Source of the DNA: an uncultured Caulobacterales bacterium
GTDB taxonomy: Bacteria > Pseudomonadota > Alphaproteobacteria > Caulobacterales > Caulobacteraceae
Length of the DNA stretch: 64,000 bases
NCBI GenBank assembly: GCA_903900155.1
Contig: CAIUMD010000086.1
Span: forward strand, 62,001 to 126,000
Direction: 5' to 3'
Of the stretch, positions 15,999 to 25,158 are shown in pieces (the first letter of the stretch is position 1; each line of letters begins with the position of its first letter). Under the pieces are notes generated by a model. That model saw only the letters and a list, made by a program, of their open reading frames with translations, did no database searches and was not told the DNA's origin. The position numbers and the translations under genes were made by a program.

Positions 15999-17337
15999 GG
16001 CTGATCTCCAGGGACGACAGCGGCAAATCCAGCACGACCCGCGTCCCGCCTTCGGCCAGATTCTCGGCGAACGCCACGCCGCCCAGCTTGCGCAAAACGT
16101 TGACCACCAGAAACAGGCCCAGCCCTCCGCCAGCCCTTCCCTTGGTCGAGTTGTAGGGTTTACCGAAGTTCTCCAGCGTCTCGTCGGTGAAGCCCGGGCC
16201 GTCGTCCTCGACCTCGATCAGCAGCCGATCCTCGCGCACGCCGGCCCACAACCGCACCGCGCCGCTGGAAGCATCGAGAGCGTTGTCGAGCACGTTGTGG
16301 ATCACCTGCTTCAGGGTCGATTCCGCCACGATCGGGGTCGGGGCGATCAGGTCGGTCTCGTAGACCAGGGCCTCGCCGTTGCGGGTGGCGCGCCAGTCGG
16401 CTGCCACCTCGTCCATGAAGGCCCGCAGAGTGCTGGCCCGCACCTCGCCGCCGCGCGCCTCGCCGGCCGACTGCAGGACGCCGGTGACGATGGCCTTGCA
16501 GCGCTGGACCTCGCCGCGCATGTCCTCCAACTCCTGGGCCAGGTCCGGCTGGCTGGCGAAGATCGGCATGCGCCGCCAGTCGCCCAGGATCACGTCCAGC
16601 GTCGCCAGCGGCGTCCCCAACTCGTGCGCGGCGCCGGAGGCCAAGAGGCCCATGCGGACGATATGGGTCTCCTCGGCGGCGCGCTGGCGCAACTCGGCCA
16701 AACGGGCGTCGTGGCGGCGCAGGTTGGCGTTGATCCGCGCCACGAAGGTCACCAGCAGCACCGCGTCCAGCACGATGCCGACCAGCATGCCCATCAGGAA
16801 CAGGTCGAAGAAGGTCTGGTCGCTGAGGCCCGTGGCGACGATCGGCCGGTTGAAGGCCACCAGCATGACGAAGCAGAAGCTGGTCAGGGCCACGATCGCC
16901 CAGGTCGCCCAGGCTTCCAGCAGCACCGCCCCCAGGATCACATGCAGCAGGTAAAGGGTCGTGAACGGGTTGGTCGCCCCGCCGCTGAGATACAGCTGGA
17001 TGGTCAGGGCCAGGGCGTCCGAGGCCAGGGCCAGGAAGAGGTCGTAGCGGCCCAGAGGCGTCGGCCGCTTCAGCCGCGCCAGGCTGAACAGGTTCAACGC
17101 CACCAGCGCCGCCAGCACCAGCATCATCGCGGCCAGCGGCAGGCGGAAGCCCAGGCTGAAATGCACCGCCAGGATGGTCACCACCTGGCCCAGCACGGCG
17201 ATCCAGCGCAGGTGGATCAGCTGCAGCATGTTCTGCCGGGCGATGGCGTCGGCCGGGCCGCTGGCGTTGTCCGCCGCCCGCGCGCCCGAGAGCCAGCCCG
17301 CCACGCCGGAGAACAGAATGCTGGCGGTCGGGCTCAT
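15988..17337 (-). CDS. regB: RegB/ActS/PrrB-type membrane histidine kinase
   Basis: This encodes a 449-residue sensor kinase with six predicted membrane segments in the first 205 residues. The quinone-sensing loop GGATNPF is at 119-125. The dimerisation box AHELGTPLATLDVIL has phospho-acceptor His238, and Cys280 (EVQRCKAIV) matches the redox-active cysteine of RegB. The ATPase N box (NVLDNALDASSG), the G1 loop (DDGPGFTD) and G2 (GRAGGGLGLFLV) are intact. It should phosphorylate the adjacent RegA in response to the quinone pool or redox state. Its ATG overlaps the SURF1 stop (ATGA, 17334-17337), and its end overlaps regA by 11 bp. Confidence 0.94.
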   Translation of the reverse strand: MSPTASILFSGVAGWLSGARAADNASGPADAIARQNMLQLIHLRWIAVLGQVVTILAVHFSLGFRLPLAAMMLVLAALVALNLFSLARLKRPTPLGRYDLFLALASDALALTIQLYLSGGATNPFTTLYLLHVILGAVLLEAWATWAIVALTSFCFVMLVAFNRPIVATGLSDQTFFDLFLMGMLVGIVLDAVLLVTFVARINANLRRHDARLAELRQRAAEETHIVRMGLLASGAAHELGTPLATLDVILGDWRRMPIFASQPDLAQELEDMRGEVQRCKAIVTGVLQSAGEARGGEVRASTLRAFMDEVAADWRATRNGEALVYETDLIAPTPIVAESTLKQVIHNVLDNALDASSGAVRLWAGVREDRLLIEVEDDGPGFTDETLENFGKPYNSTKGRAGGGLGLFLVVNVLRKLGGVAFAENLAEGGTRVVLDLPLSSLEISRAD

Positions 17338-18038
17338 GCGCCTCCTTCGGGGCTCCGCCGCGCGTCGCGCGCGACATACAGGCCAGCGCCGCTCGTCAGC
17401 AGGGCCAGGCCGAACCAGGTCAGGGCGTAGATAAGATGACTGTTGGGGAAACGCACGACCGTAAGACCCCCTAGGGGCCAGCCGCCGGGATTGGGCGCGG
17501 CGTCGGCGTCCACGAAATAAGGGGCGACGTTGATCAGGTTATGCGCGGCGGCGATGGCCTGGACGTCGCGGGAATACCACCGCCCCTGTCCCGGCTGGTT
17601 CCGGCGCAGGAAACCGCCGTTGGGCTCGCTCGCCCGCATCAGGCCAACGACCGTGACCGGACCGGCGGGATGTGAAGCAACCGCCTTGCGCTCGCCCGGC
17701 ACGAAGCCGCGATTGACCAGCACGGTGAAGCCGCTATCGGTCTTCAGCGGCGTCAGGACCCAGAAGCCGGGGCCCTTTTCGGTGACGGCCTGGACCAGCG
17801 TCTCGTCGCCATGGTCGAAGGCGCCTTCGAGGCGGACACGGCGATAGACATCATCGCTCGACCAGCCCGCCGGCGCCGGAACGGGCTCCGCGTGGATACG
17901 CTGCTCGACCTTGGCGATCAGGTCCCGTTTCCAGACCCGGCGCTGGACCTGCCAGGCGCCCAGCAGCACGAAGACCACGGTGAAGGCGGCGCACAGCCCG
18001 ATCAGGGCGATCGACCGTGCGCGCCTTCCCGCCGTCAC
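17334..18038 (-). CDS. SURF1-family oxidase assembly protein
   Basis: This encodes a 234-residue inner-membrane protein of the SURF1/Shy1 family, which helps insert heme into terminal oxidases. An N-terminal membrane segment (SIALIGLCAAFTVVFVLLG) is followed by AWQVQRRVWKRDLIAKVEQR, the standard SURF1 motif. A periplasmic domain contains VLTPLKTDSGFTVLVNRGFV, and a second segment near the C terminus contains NSHLIYALTWFGLALL. The start is GTG at 18038, which overlaps the cyoD stop as GTGA. An upstream start at 18167 would run inside cyoD and give an Arg/Pro/His-rich out-of-frame sequence. Placement after cyoABCD fits an assembly role for the bo3 oxidase. Confidence 0.92.
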   Translation of the reverse strand: MTAGRRARSIALIGLCAAFTVVFVLLGAWQVQRRVWKRDLIAKVEQRIHAEPVPAPAGWSSDDVYRRVRLEGAFDHGDETLVQAVTEKGPGFWVLTPLKTDSGFTVLVNRGFVPGERKAVASHPAGPVTVVGLMRASEPNGGFLRRNQPGQGRWYSRDVQAIAAAHNLINVAPYFVDADAAPNPGGWPLGGLTVVRFPNSHLIYALTWFGLALLTSGAGLYVARDARRSPEGGA

Positions 18039-18430
18039 GGCATCTGCTTCATGTCGTGGGCGTCGACCGGCATCATGTTGGTGTTGAGGTTGTGCATCAC
18101 CCACAGCGAGCCGCTCAGCGTGATCACCACCAGGATCAGGGTGAACATCAGGGCCAGCAGGGTCCATCCGCCTTCCGAACGCGAGTTCATGTGCAGGAAA
18201 AAGATCATGTGGACCAGCACCTGGATCACCGCCAGCCCCATCACCGCCACGGCGGTCATCTGCGGAGTCGGCAGGACGTGGTCCATGACCAGCCAGAACG
18301 GGATCGCCGTCAGGATCACCGCCAGCCCGAAGCCGATGACGTAGTCCTTCAGCGAGCCGTGGCCGGCGTCGTGGCCGTGGCCCTCGTGGGCGCCGGGGGC
18401 GTGGTGCGTGTCGTGGCCAGCCGCGGTCAT
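18035..18430 (-). CDS. cyoD: Cytochrome bo3 ubiquinol oxidase subunit IV
   Basis: This encodes a 131-residue subunit IV of the quinol oxidase with three transmembrane segments (DYVIGFGLAVILTAIPFWLV, then MTAVAVMGLAVIQVLVHMIF, then LLALMFTLILVVITLSGSLW). FFLHMN is the family mark. The N terminus is unusually His-rich (HDTHHAPGAHEGHGHDAGHG), as in other bo3 CyoD proteins. I start at 18430, where ATG overlaps the cyoC stop by one base (TGATG). The long frame to 18745 lies inside cyoC out of frame. It overlaps surf1 by 4 bp. Confidence 0.93.
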   Translation of the reverse strand: MTAAGHDTHHAPGAHEGHGHDAGHGSLKDYVIGFGLAVILTAIPFWLVMDHVLPTPQMTAVAVMGLAVIQVLVHMIFFLHMNSRSEGGWTLLALMFTLILVVITLSGSLWVMHNLNTNMMPVDAHDMKQMP

Positions 18431-19053
18431 CACAGCACTCCCAGCAGGTAGACGAACGAGAAGACGCCGATCCAGATGACGTCCAGGAAGTGCCAGAACA
18501 TCGACAGGCACATCAGCCGGCGCTTCATGGCTTCGTCGAGGCCACGCCGGCCGACCTGGACCATCAGGGTGACCAGCCAGATGATGCCGAACGTCACGTG
18601 CAGGCCGTGCGTGCCCACCAGCGTGAAAAACGATGACAGGAAAGCGCTGCGCTGCGGGCCTGCGCCCTCGTGGATCAGCTTGGCGAACTCGTAGAGCTCC
18701 AGCGACAGGAAGCCCAGGCCGAACAGGCCCGTGATCGCCAGCCACACCAGGGTCGGCGTCTTGCGGCCGGCCTGGGCCGACAGCATGGCGAAGCCGTAGG
18801 TGATCGACGAGAACAGCAAGAGGCCCGTGTTCACCGCCACCAGCGGCAGATCGAACAGGTCCGCCCCCGAGGGCCCGGCCGCGTAACTTCTGCCCAGCAC
18901 GGCGTAGGTCGCGAACAGCACCGCGAAGATCAGGCAGTCGCTCATCAGGTAGATCCAGAACCCCAGCAGGGTCCCGTTCTCCGGATGATGCTCCTCGGTC
19001 ATGTGGAAGCGGTTCTTGTCCGCCTCGATCAGGGCATGGGCGTGAGAGGCCAT
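18430..19053 (-). CDS. cyoC: Cytochrome bo3 ubiquinol oxidase subunit III
   Basis: This encodes a 207-residue subunit III of the heme-copper oxidase with five predicted transmembrane segments. Family marks are [20 protein letters not shown] near the N terminus, [13 protein letters not shown] in the middle and the C-terminal [20 protein letters not shown]. It is a non-redox subunit that supports the proton channel of subunit I. It starts two bases after the cyoB stop and ends by one-base overlap with cyoD. Confidence 0.95.
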   Translation of the reverse strand: MASHAHALIEADKNRFHMTEEHHPENGTLLGFWIYLMSDCLIFAVLFATYAVLGRSYAAGPSGADLFDLPLVAVNTGLLLFSSITYGFAMLSAQAGRKTPTLVWLAITGLFGLGFLSLELYEFAKLIHEGAGPQRSAFLSSFFTLVGTHGLHVTFGIIWLVTLMVQVGRRGLDEAMKRRLMCLSMFWHFLDVIWIGVFSFVYLLGVL

Positions 19054-19055
19054 GG

Positions 19056-21053
19056 TCAGGTCAGGCTCCGCAGGGCTTCAGTGCGGGCATCCTCGACGCG
19101 GACGACCTCCTCGGCCGGGATGTAGTAGTCACGCTTGAAGTTGAAGGTGTGGGCGATCGCGGCAGCGACCAGGGCCACGAACGACACCGCCGCCAGCCAC
19201 CAGATGTGCCAGATCAGCGCAAAGCCCAGCACCGTGCTGATCCCGGCCAGGATCACCCCCGCGCCGGTGTTGGCCGGCATGTGGATCGGGATGAAGCCGG
19301 TCGTCGGGCGCCCGTAGCCGCGCTGCTTCATGTCCCACCAGGCGTCCAGTTGGTGAACCACCGGCGTGAAGGCGAAGTTGTAGGCCGGCGGCGGCGACGA
19401 GGTCGACCACTCCAGCGTCCGGCCGCCCCAGGGGTCGCCGGTCTCGTCGCGCAGGGCCTCGCGGTTGCGGATGCTGACGACGATCTGGACGATGAAGGCG
19501 ACGATGCCGCCCAGGATGATCACCGCGCCGATGGCCGCGATCACGAACCAGATCTGCAGGGACGGATCCTCGAAGCGGCTGACGCGGCGCGTCACCCCCA
19601 TCAGGCCCAGCACGTACAGCGGCGTGAAGGCGACCCAGAAGCCGACCAGCCAGCACCAGAACGAGACCTTGCCCCAGAACGGATCCAGCTTGAAACCGAA
19701 GGCCTTGGGGAACCAGTAGGTGATGCCGGCGAACATGCCGAACACCACGCCGCCGATGATCACGTTGTGGAAGTGGGCGATCAGGAACAGGCTGTTGTGC
19801 AACACGAAATCGGCGGGCGGGACGGCCAGCAGCACGCCGGTCATGCCGCCGATCACGAAGGTGACCATGAAGCCCAGGGTCCACAGCATCGGGACCTCGT
19901 AGCGGATCCGGCCGCGGTACATCGTGAACAGCCAGTTGAAGATCTTGGCCCCTGTCGGGATCGAGATGATCATCGTCGTGATCCCGAAGAACGAGTTCAC
20001 GCTGGCGCCAGAGCCCATCGTGAAGAAGTGGTGCAGCCACACCAGATACGACAGGATGGTGATGACGACGGTCGCGTAGACCATCGAGCTGTAGCCGAAC
20101 AGGCGCTTGCCGCAGAAGGTCGAGACCACTTCGGAGAACACGCCGAAGGCCGGCAGGATCAGGATGTAGACCTCGGGGTGACCCCAGATCCAGATCAGGT
20201 TCACGTACATCATCGGGTTGCCCCCGAAGTCGTTCGTGAAGAAGTTCGTGTACAGGTAACGGTCGGCGGTCAGCAGGGCCAGGGTGGCGGTCAGGATCGG
20301 GAAGGTCGCCACGATCAGGACGTTGGTGCACAGCGAGGTCCAGGTGAAGACCGGCATCTTCATCAGGCTCATGCCCGGTGCGCGCATCTTGATGATGGTC
20401 ACGACCAGATTGATCCCTGAGAGGGTTGTCCCCACCCCCGCGATCTGCAGCGCCCATATGTAGTAGTCGACCCCGACATCCGGACTGTAGGCCAGGTTCG
20501 ACAGCGGCGGATAAGCCAGCCAGCCGGTGCGGGCGAACTCGCCGACAAACAGCGACAGCATCACCGTCACCGCGCCGCCCACCGTCATCCAGAAGCTGAA
20601 ATTGTTCAGGAACGGAAACGCCACGTCGCGCGCGCCGATCTGCAGCGGCACGGCCAGGTTCATCAGGCCCGTGACCAGCGGCATGGCCACGAAGAAGATC
20701 ATGATCACGCCGTGGGCGGTGAAGATCTGGTCGTAGTGGCTAGACGGCAGGTAGCCGGCGTTGTCGCCGAAGGCCATGGCCTGCTGGGCCCGCATCATCA
20801 GGGCGTCGGCGAAGCCGCGCAGCAGCATGACGATGGCCAGGATGATGTACATCACCCCGATCTTCTTGTGGTCGACGCTGGTCAGCCACTCACGCCACAG
20901 ATAGCCCCACAGCTTGTAGCGGGTCAGCAGGCCCAGGGTCGTCAGGCCGCCCAGGGCGACGACGATGAAGGTGCCGAGCAGGATCGGCTCGTGCAGCGGG
21001 ATGGCCTCCCAGGTGAGGCGGCCGAAGATGAATTTGACGAGGTCGGGGGACAT
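19056..21053 (-). CDS. cyoB: Cytochrome bo3 ubiquinol oxidase subunit I
   Basis: This encodes a 665-residue catalytic subunit with about 15 membrane segments. Ligands are visible: the heme b histidine in [14 protein letters not shown], the CuB site and crosslinked His-Tyr in [15 protein letters not shown], the CuB histidine pair in [11 protein letters not shown], and the heme histidines in [11 protein letters not shown]. It reduces oxygen to water with quinol electrons and pumps protons across the inner membrane. Length and the extra terminal helices match CyoB rather than a cytochrome c oxidase CtaD. It is second in the cyo operon, 20 bp after cyoA. Confidence 0.97.
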   Translation of the reverse strand: MSPDLVKFIFGRLTWEAIPLHEPILLGTFIVVALGGLTTLGLLTRYKLWGYLWREWLTSVDHKKIGVMYIILAIVMLLRGFADALMMRAQQAMAFGDNAGYLPSSHYDQIFTAHGVIMIFFVAMPLVTGLMNLAVPLQIGARDVAFPFLNNFSFWMTVGGAVTVMLSLFVGEFARTGWLAYPPLSNLAYSPDVGVDYYIWALQIAGVGTTLSGINLVVTIIKMRAPGMSLMKMPVFTWTSLCTNVLIVATFPILTATLALLTADRYLYTNFFTNDFGGNPMMYVNLIWIWGHPEVYILILPAFGVFSEVVSTFCGKRLFGYSSMVYATVVITILSYLVWLHHFFTMGSGASVNSFFGITTMIISIPTGAKIFNWLFTMYRGRIRYEVPMLWTLGFMVTFVIGGMTGVLLAVPPADFVLHNSLFLIAHFHNVIIGGVVFGMFAGITYWFPKAFGFKLDPFWGKVSFWCWLVGFWVAFTPLYVLGLMGVTRRVSRFEDPSLQIWFVIAAIGAVIILGGIVAFIVQIVVSIRNREALRDETGDPWGGRTLEWSTSSPPPAYNFAFTPVVHQLDAWWDMKQRGYGRPTTGFIPIHMPANTGAGVILAGISTVLGFALIWHIWWLAAVSFVALVAAAIAHTFNFKRDYYIPAEEVVRVEDARTEALRSLT

Positions 21054-21073
21054 ACTGGGTCTCTAACCTTGGC

Positions 21074-22153
21074 TCAGCGCGCTTCGGACGGCTTGGGGGC
21101 GCAGAGCGCGGCGACGAACGCGCGCAGCCCACCCTCCTGGCCGCCCCCTTGGCCTCGCCTCACGCGCTTGTCGTATTCGAGGGTGGTGACGTTGTAGACG
21201 CCGGCCATGCCGAGGCCGCCGTTGGCGTCGATGCGCATCATGTCGTGCTGGCACATCTTGCCCGGCTCGACGCAGCGGTTGACGGCCTTGTCGAACAGGC
21301 CCGCATCGACCGAGGCGAACTTCTGCACGGGAGCCTTCTCGCTGGGCTTTTCCAGGACGAGATAGCGCGGGCCGTCCAGGCGCTGGTCGCCCTTGCGGAC
21401 GTCGGCGGCCCAGCGGTCGAAGTTCGCCTGGCTCATGCCGTGGAACTTGAAGCGCATGTGCGAGAAGCCCGCGCCGCTGAAATTGGCCGAGAAGCCGTCA
21501 AAGGTCCCGGGCTTGTTGATCACCGCGTGCAGCTGGGTGGTCATGCCGGGCATGGCGTAGATCTGGCCGGCCAGGGCGGGCACGTAGAACGAGTTCATTA
21601 CCGACGAGCTGGTCAGCTGGAAGTCGATCGGCGTGTCGACCGGCGCGGCCAACTCGTTGACCGTCGCGACGCCCAGCTCGGGATAGATGAACAGCCACTT
21701 CCAATCGAGGGCCACGACCTGGACCTTCAGCGGCTTGACGTGCTGGGCGCTGCGGCCCGGCGCCAGGCGGTCCAGCGGGCGGTACGGATCCAGGAGATGG
21801 GTGCTGGTCCAGGTCACCGCGCCCAGGATGGTGATGATCACCAGCGGCGCGGCCCAGATCACGATCTCCAGGCGCGTGGAGTGGTGCCAGTCGGGGTCAT
21901 AGGGCGCGTCCTCGTTCGAGCGCCGGTACTTCCAGGCGAAGAACAGGGTCAAGGCGATCACCGGCACGATGATCAGCAGCATCAGCACGGTGGCGACGAT
22001 GATCAGGTCGCGTTGCTGCGTGGCGATATCGCCGGACGGGTTCATCACGACCCAGTCGCAGCCGCCCAGCGCGAGCAGCGCGGGCAGCAGGGCCAACCTG
22101 GCCAGGACTCGGGGCGCCAAGACACGGGGCGACGGAAGGAGTTTCGGACGCAT
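21074..22153 (-). CDS. cyoA: Cytochrome bo3 ubiquinol oxidase subunit II
   Basis: This encodes a 359-residue lipoprotein subunit II. The signal peptide ends in the lipobox ALGGC (Cys32). Two transmembrane segments and a periplasmic cupredoxin domain with VALDWKWLFIYPE and SSSVMNSFYVPALAGQIYAM follow. The CxxxCxxxH copper A ligands of cytochrome c oxidases are absent, which identifies a quinol oxidase. It is the first gene of cyoABCD-surf1-regB-regA. The leader at 22154-22350 is about 197 bp and shared with the divergent symporter gene. I saw no convincing regulator site in it. Confidence 0.96.
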   Translation of the reverse strand: MRPKLLPSPRVLAPRVLARLALLPALLALGGCDWVVMNPSGDIATQQRDLIIVATVLMLLIIVPVIALTLFFAWKYRRSNEDAPYDPDWHHSTRLEIVIWAAPLVIITILGAVTWTSTHLLDPYRPLDRLAPGRSAQHVKPLKVQVVALDWKWLFIYPELGVATVNELAAPVDTPIDFQLTSSSVMNSFYVPALAGQIYAMPGMTTQLHAVINKPGTFDGFSANFSGAGFSHMRFKFHGMSQANFDRWAADVRKGDQRLDGPRYLVLEKPSEKAPVQKFASVDAGLFDKAVNRCVEPGKMCQHDMMRIDANGGLGMAGVYNVTTLEYDKRVRRGQGGGQEGGLRAFVAALCAPKPSEAR

Positions 22154-22350
22154 AGGCCGCCCGATAGGGCGCCATGCTGCGGTGCGACATTGGACCGTTT
22201 GTCCTAGGCGCCGGTCACGTCAGGAGCGGAAGCGCTGCAAAGGCGTTTGCCAGAACGCGTCCCTTGGCCCCATGCTCGCCTCAAGACCGCCCTTTAGGCG
22301 GCGCGACATCAGGAATTCGGGACGGAAACGAGGAATAGGCGCGTCAGTAC

Positions 22351-23685
22351 ATGGCTCAAGAGTTCACAATTCCCACCTCCTCCGGTCTGGAGCGCGACGC
22401 GCGCCGGATGCATGCCGATTCCCATGGCGTCCGATCGGGTGAGATCGCCCTGGGCGTTGTGATCGGGCGCACCTCGGAATTCTTCGACTTCTTCGTCTAT
22501 GCCATCGCCTCGGTGCTGGTGTTCCCGCAGCTGTTCTTCCCGTTCGTCGATCGCCTGACCGGCGTCATGTACGCCTTCGCGATCTTCGCCCTGGCCTTCA
22601 TCGCCCGCCCGTTCGGCTCGGCGATCTTCGGCATGATCGACCGGCGCTTCGGTCGCGGCGCCAAGCTGACCGTCGCCCTGTTCCTGCTGGGCGGCTCGAC
22701 GGCGGCCATGAGCTTCCTGCCGGGCTATGCGGTGGCGGGCCCGCTGGCGATTTGGGCCCTGGCGGCCCTTCGCATCGGCCAAGGCCTGGCGCTGGCCGGC
22801 GCCTGGGACGGCCTGGCCTCGCTGCTGGCCCTGAACGCGCCCGAGACCAAGCGCGGCTGGTACGCCATGATCCCGCAGCTGGGCGCGCCGTTCGGCTTCA
22901 TGCTGGCCAGCGGCCTGTTCGCCTATTTCGTCGCCAGCCTGGGCTCGGCTGACTTCCTGGACTGGGGCTGGCGCTATCCGTTCTTCGCGGCCTTCGCGAT
23001 CAATGTCGTGGCCCTGTTCGCCCGCCTGCGAATCGTCGCCACCGAGGAATACGGCAAGCTGTTCGAGAAGCGCGAGCTGCGCCCCGCCCCCATCGCCTCG
23101 CTGCTGCGGGCCGAGGGCGGCAATGTGATCATCGGCATGTTCGCGCCGCTGGCCACCTTCGCCCTGTTTCACCTGGTCACGGTCTTCCCGCTGTCGTGGG
23201 TGGCGCTGCATGACAGCAACCAGGCCCTGACCTTCCTGCGTATCGAGCTGGTCGGCGCGGTGGTCGGCGTGCTGGGCATCCTGGCCTCAGGCTGGATCGC
23301 CGACCGCATCAACCGACAAAACCAGCTGGCCTTGTCGGCCCTGCTGATCGGCGGCTTCAGCCTGTTGGCCCCGCGCCTGCTGGACGGCGGCTCGATGGGG
23401 CAGACGGTCTATGTCGTCGTCGGCTTCGCGATCCTGGGCCTGTCGTTCGGCCAGGCGGCCGGCACGGTCAGTTCGCGGTTCTCCAAGCGGTATCGCTACA
23501 CCGGCGCGGCCCTGACCTCGGACCTGTCATGGCTGATCGGCGCAGGTTTTGCCCCATTGGCCGCCCTGGGCCTGGCCAACCTGTGGGGCCTGCCGGCCAT
23601 CGGCCTGTACCTGGCCTCGGGTTCGGTCGCGACGCTGATCGCCCTGACCTTGGACCGCAATCGCCAGCGCAAGGCGCTCAAATAA
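22351..23685 (+). CDS. Metabolite:H+ symporter (MHS-type MFS transporter)
   Basis: This encodes a 444-residue inner-membrane transporter with 12 predicted helices. The order matches the metabolite/H+ symporter branch: GVVIGRTSEFFDFFVYAIAS in helix 1, FIARPFGSAIFGMIDRRFGR as the conserved loop 2-3, RIGQGLALAGAWDGLASLLA in helix 4, and WGWRYPFFAAF before the central loop. Substrates of the branch are small organic acids or betaines; I cannot tell which applies. The ribosome site before 22351 is weak (GAGGAA is 17 bases away), so initiation could instead be at the in-frame ATG at 22408. The stop overlaps the SDR stop by 8 bp (TCAAATAA). Confidence 0.88.
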   Translation: MAQEFTIPTSSGLERDARRMHADSHGVRSGEIALGVVIGRTSEFFDFFVYAIASVLVFPQLFFPFVDRLTGVMYAFAIFALAFIARPFGSAIFGMIDRRFGRGAKLTVALFLLGGSTAAMSFLPGYAVAGPLAIWALAALRIGQGLALAGAWDGLASLLALNAPETKRGWYAMIPQLGAPFGFMLASGLFAYFVASLGSADFLDWGWRYPFFAAFAINVVALFARLRIVATEEYGKLFEKRELRPAPIASLLRAEGGNVIIGMFAPLATFALFHLVTVFPLSWVALHDSNQALTFLRIELVGAVVGVLGILASGWIADRINRQNQLALSALLIGGFSLLAPRLLDGGSMGQTVYVVVGFAILGLSFGQAAGTVSSRFSKRYRYTGAALTSDLSWLIGAGFAPLAALGLANLWGLPAIGLYLASGSVATLIALTLDRNRQRKALK

Positions 23686-24460
23686 TCGTCGCGCCGCCGT
23701 CGACCACCAGGATCTGGCCGGTCATGTGCCCGCCGGCGTCTGAGGCCAAGAGCAAGGCCGGCCCCATCAGGTCGGTCTCGCCGCCCAGCTTGCCCAGCGG
23801 CGTGTCACGCAGCATCCGCTCGCCATGGTCGCCGATGGTCACCGCCGTCATCTTCGACGGGAAATAGCCAGGGGCCACGGCGTTGACCCGGATATTGCGC
23901 GGCCCCCACTCGGCCGCCAGCGCCCGGGTCATGTTGACCACCGCGCCCTTGGCGGTGTTGTAGGCGATGGTGCCCAGCTGGTCGGGATGGTGGCCCATCA
24001 GCCCCTCGATCGAGGCCACATTGACCACCGCGCCCTTGCCCTGCTTCAGGAACGCCTCGCGCGCCACGGCCTGGGTCAGCAGGAAGAGGCCCGTGACATT
24101 CAGGTCGATGACCTTGTTCCAGCCTTCGATCGGATAATCCTCGGCCGGCGCGCCCCAGACCGTGCCGGCGTTGTTGACCAGGATGTCGATACGGCCATAG
24201 CGCGCCAGCACCCGCCCGGTCAGGGCCGTGGCGGCATCCGGCGCGCCGAGATCGGCGGCGAAACCCTCGGCCTGGACGCCCTTGGCCGCCAGTTCGGCGA
24301 CCGCGGCGTCCAGCTCGGCCTGTTTGCGCGCCACCAGCGCCAGCGACGCGCCATACTCGCCCAGGGCCGAAGCGATCTGCAGCCCCAGGCCGCGCGAGCC
24401 GCCGGTGACGATCGCCACGCGGCCGGTGAGGTCGAACAGGCCGCCCAGGGTCTTGTTCAT
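23678..24460 (-). CDS. SDR-family NAD(P)-dependent oxidoreductase
   Basis: This encodes a 260-residue cytoplasmic short-chain dehydrogenase. The cofactor loop is TGGSRGLGLQIA, the NNAG motif is present (DILVNNAGTVWG), and the catalytic Ser (NVASIEGLMG) and YxxxK (AYNTAKGAVV) are intact. PG motif and C terminus DGGATII are usual for the family. I start at 24460, where the ATG overlaps the TetR stop (ATGA); the longer frame to 24490 lies inside TetR. It is the last gene of the receptor-esterase-TetR-SDR operon, so it probably oxidises or reduces the alcohol released by the esterase. The substrate is inferred only from context. Confidence 0.92.
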   Translation of the reverse strand: MNKTLGGLFDLTGRVAIVTGGSRGLGLQIASALGEYGASLALVARKQAELDAAVAELAAKGVQAEGFAADLGAPDAATALTGRVLARYGRIDILVNNAGTVWGAPAEDYPIEGWNKVIDLNVTGLFLLTQAVAREAFLKQGKGAVVNVASIEGLMGHHPDQLGTIAYNTAKGAVVNMTRALAAEWGPRNIRVNAVAPGYFPSKMTAVTIGDHGERMLRDTPLGKLGGETDLMGPALLLASDAGGHMTGQILVVDGGATII

Positions 24461-25158
24461 TTCGCGGTCTCCGCCGACGGGCACTGGCAAATCGCCTTGA
24501 AGCCCGCGGCCATGAAGGTCGCCATATGCTGGCGGATGGACTCAAAATCGTTGGACGAGCACAACCCGTGGGACAGCTGATCCAGCCGACCCGTGCGCGC
24601 CATGTTGTGGGTCATCGCCCCCGAAACGAAGTGATAGCCCCAGAAGATCGTCGCTTCGTCGCAGCCGGGCATGGCCTTCTTGAGCAGATCGATCAGGGCC
24701 AGCACGACGGGGTTGAAGTACTTGCCCATCTTCTCCGCGCCCCAGCCGGCGGCGCTGTTGGCCTGGGCGCTGATCTGGCCGAAGGCCAGCCACTGCTCGG
24801 TGTCGTGGATCTGGACGTTCAGGTCGGTGTCGATCCAGGCGTGCAGCGCCCCCTCGACCGTGACCTTGTCGCCGACCTCCTCGGCATAGCGCCGCATCGC
24901 GTCGAGCCGGTTCTGCGCCGACACCGGCGCCCGCCGCGCCCACACCGCCTCGAACAGGCTTTCCTTGCCGTTGAAGTGGTAGTGGATGAGCGTCGAGCTG
25001 ACCCCGATCCGGGCGGCCACGTCCTTCAGCGTCACGCCGTGATAGCCGAACTCGGCGAACAGCTGCTCGGCGGCGTCCAGGATCCGCTCGATCGATTGTT
25101 CGCGGGCGCGGGCCTTGTGGCGGGGCGCCTTGGCCTCTTGGGTCTGGTCGGTGCTCAT
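24457..25158 (-). CDS. TetR-family regulator in the receptor-esterase operon
   Basis: This encodes a 233-residue TetR regulator. The helix-turn-helix is at about residues 43-65 (VTLKDVAARIGVSSTLIHYH followed by FNGKESLFE), preceded by a basic tail (PRHKARAREQSIERILDAAE). The C-terminal domain contains HAWIDTDLNVQIHDTEQWLA and a motif resembling TetR_C domains that bind small organic ligands. Both ends overlap neighbours by ATGA, so it is made together with the esterase and the SDR. It is probably an autoregulator that binds the double palindrome in front of the receptor at 29147-29172. Confidence 0.92.
   Translation of the reverse strand: MSTDQTQEAKAPRHKARAREQSIERILDAAEQLFAEFGYHGVTLKDVAARIGVSSTLIHYHFNGKESLFEAVWARRAPVSAQNRLDAMRRYAEEVGDKVTVEGALHAWIDTDLNVQIHDTEQWLAFGQISAQANSAAGWGAEKMGKYFNPVVLALIDLLKKAMPGCDEATIFWGYHFVSGAMTHNMARTGRLDQLSHGLCSSNDFESIRQHMATFMAAGFKAICQCPSAETAK

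Noticed and set aside
18010-18430. His-rich stretch of CyoD as a separate metal-binding peptide
   Set aside because: It is the normal N terminus of this subunit in bo3 oxidases.
22154-22350. Possible RegA box upstream of cyoA (GGCGGCGCGACAT near 22300)
   Set aside because: It resembles GCGNC half-sites, but spacing and symmetry are poor and such words are common in GC-rich DNA.
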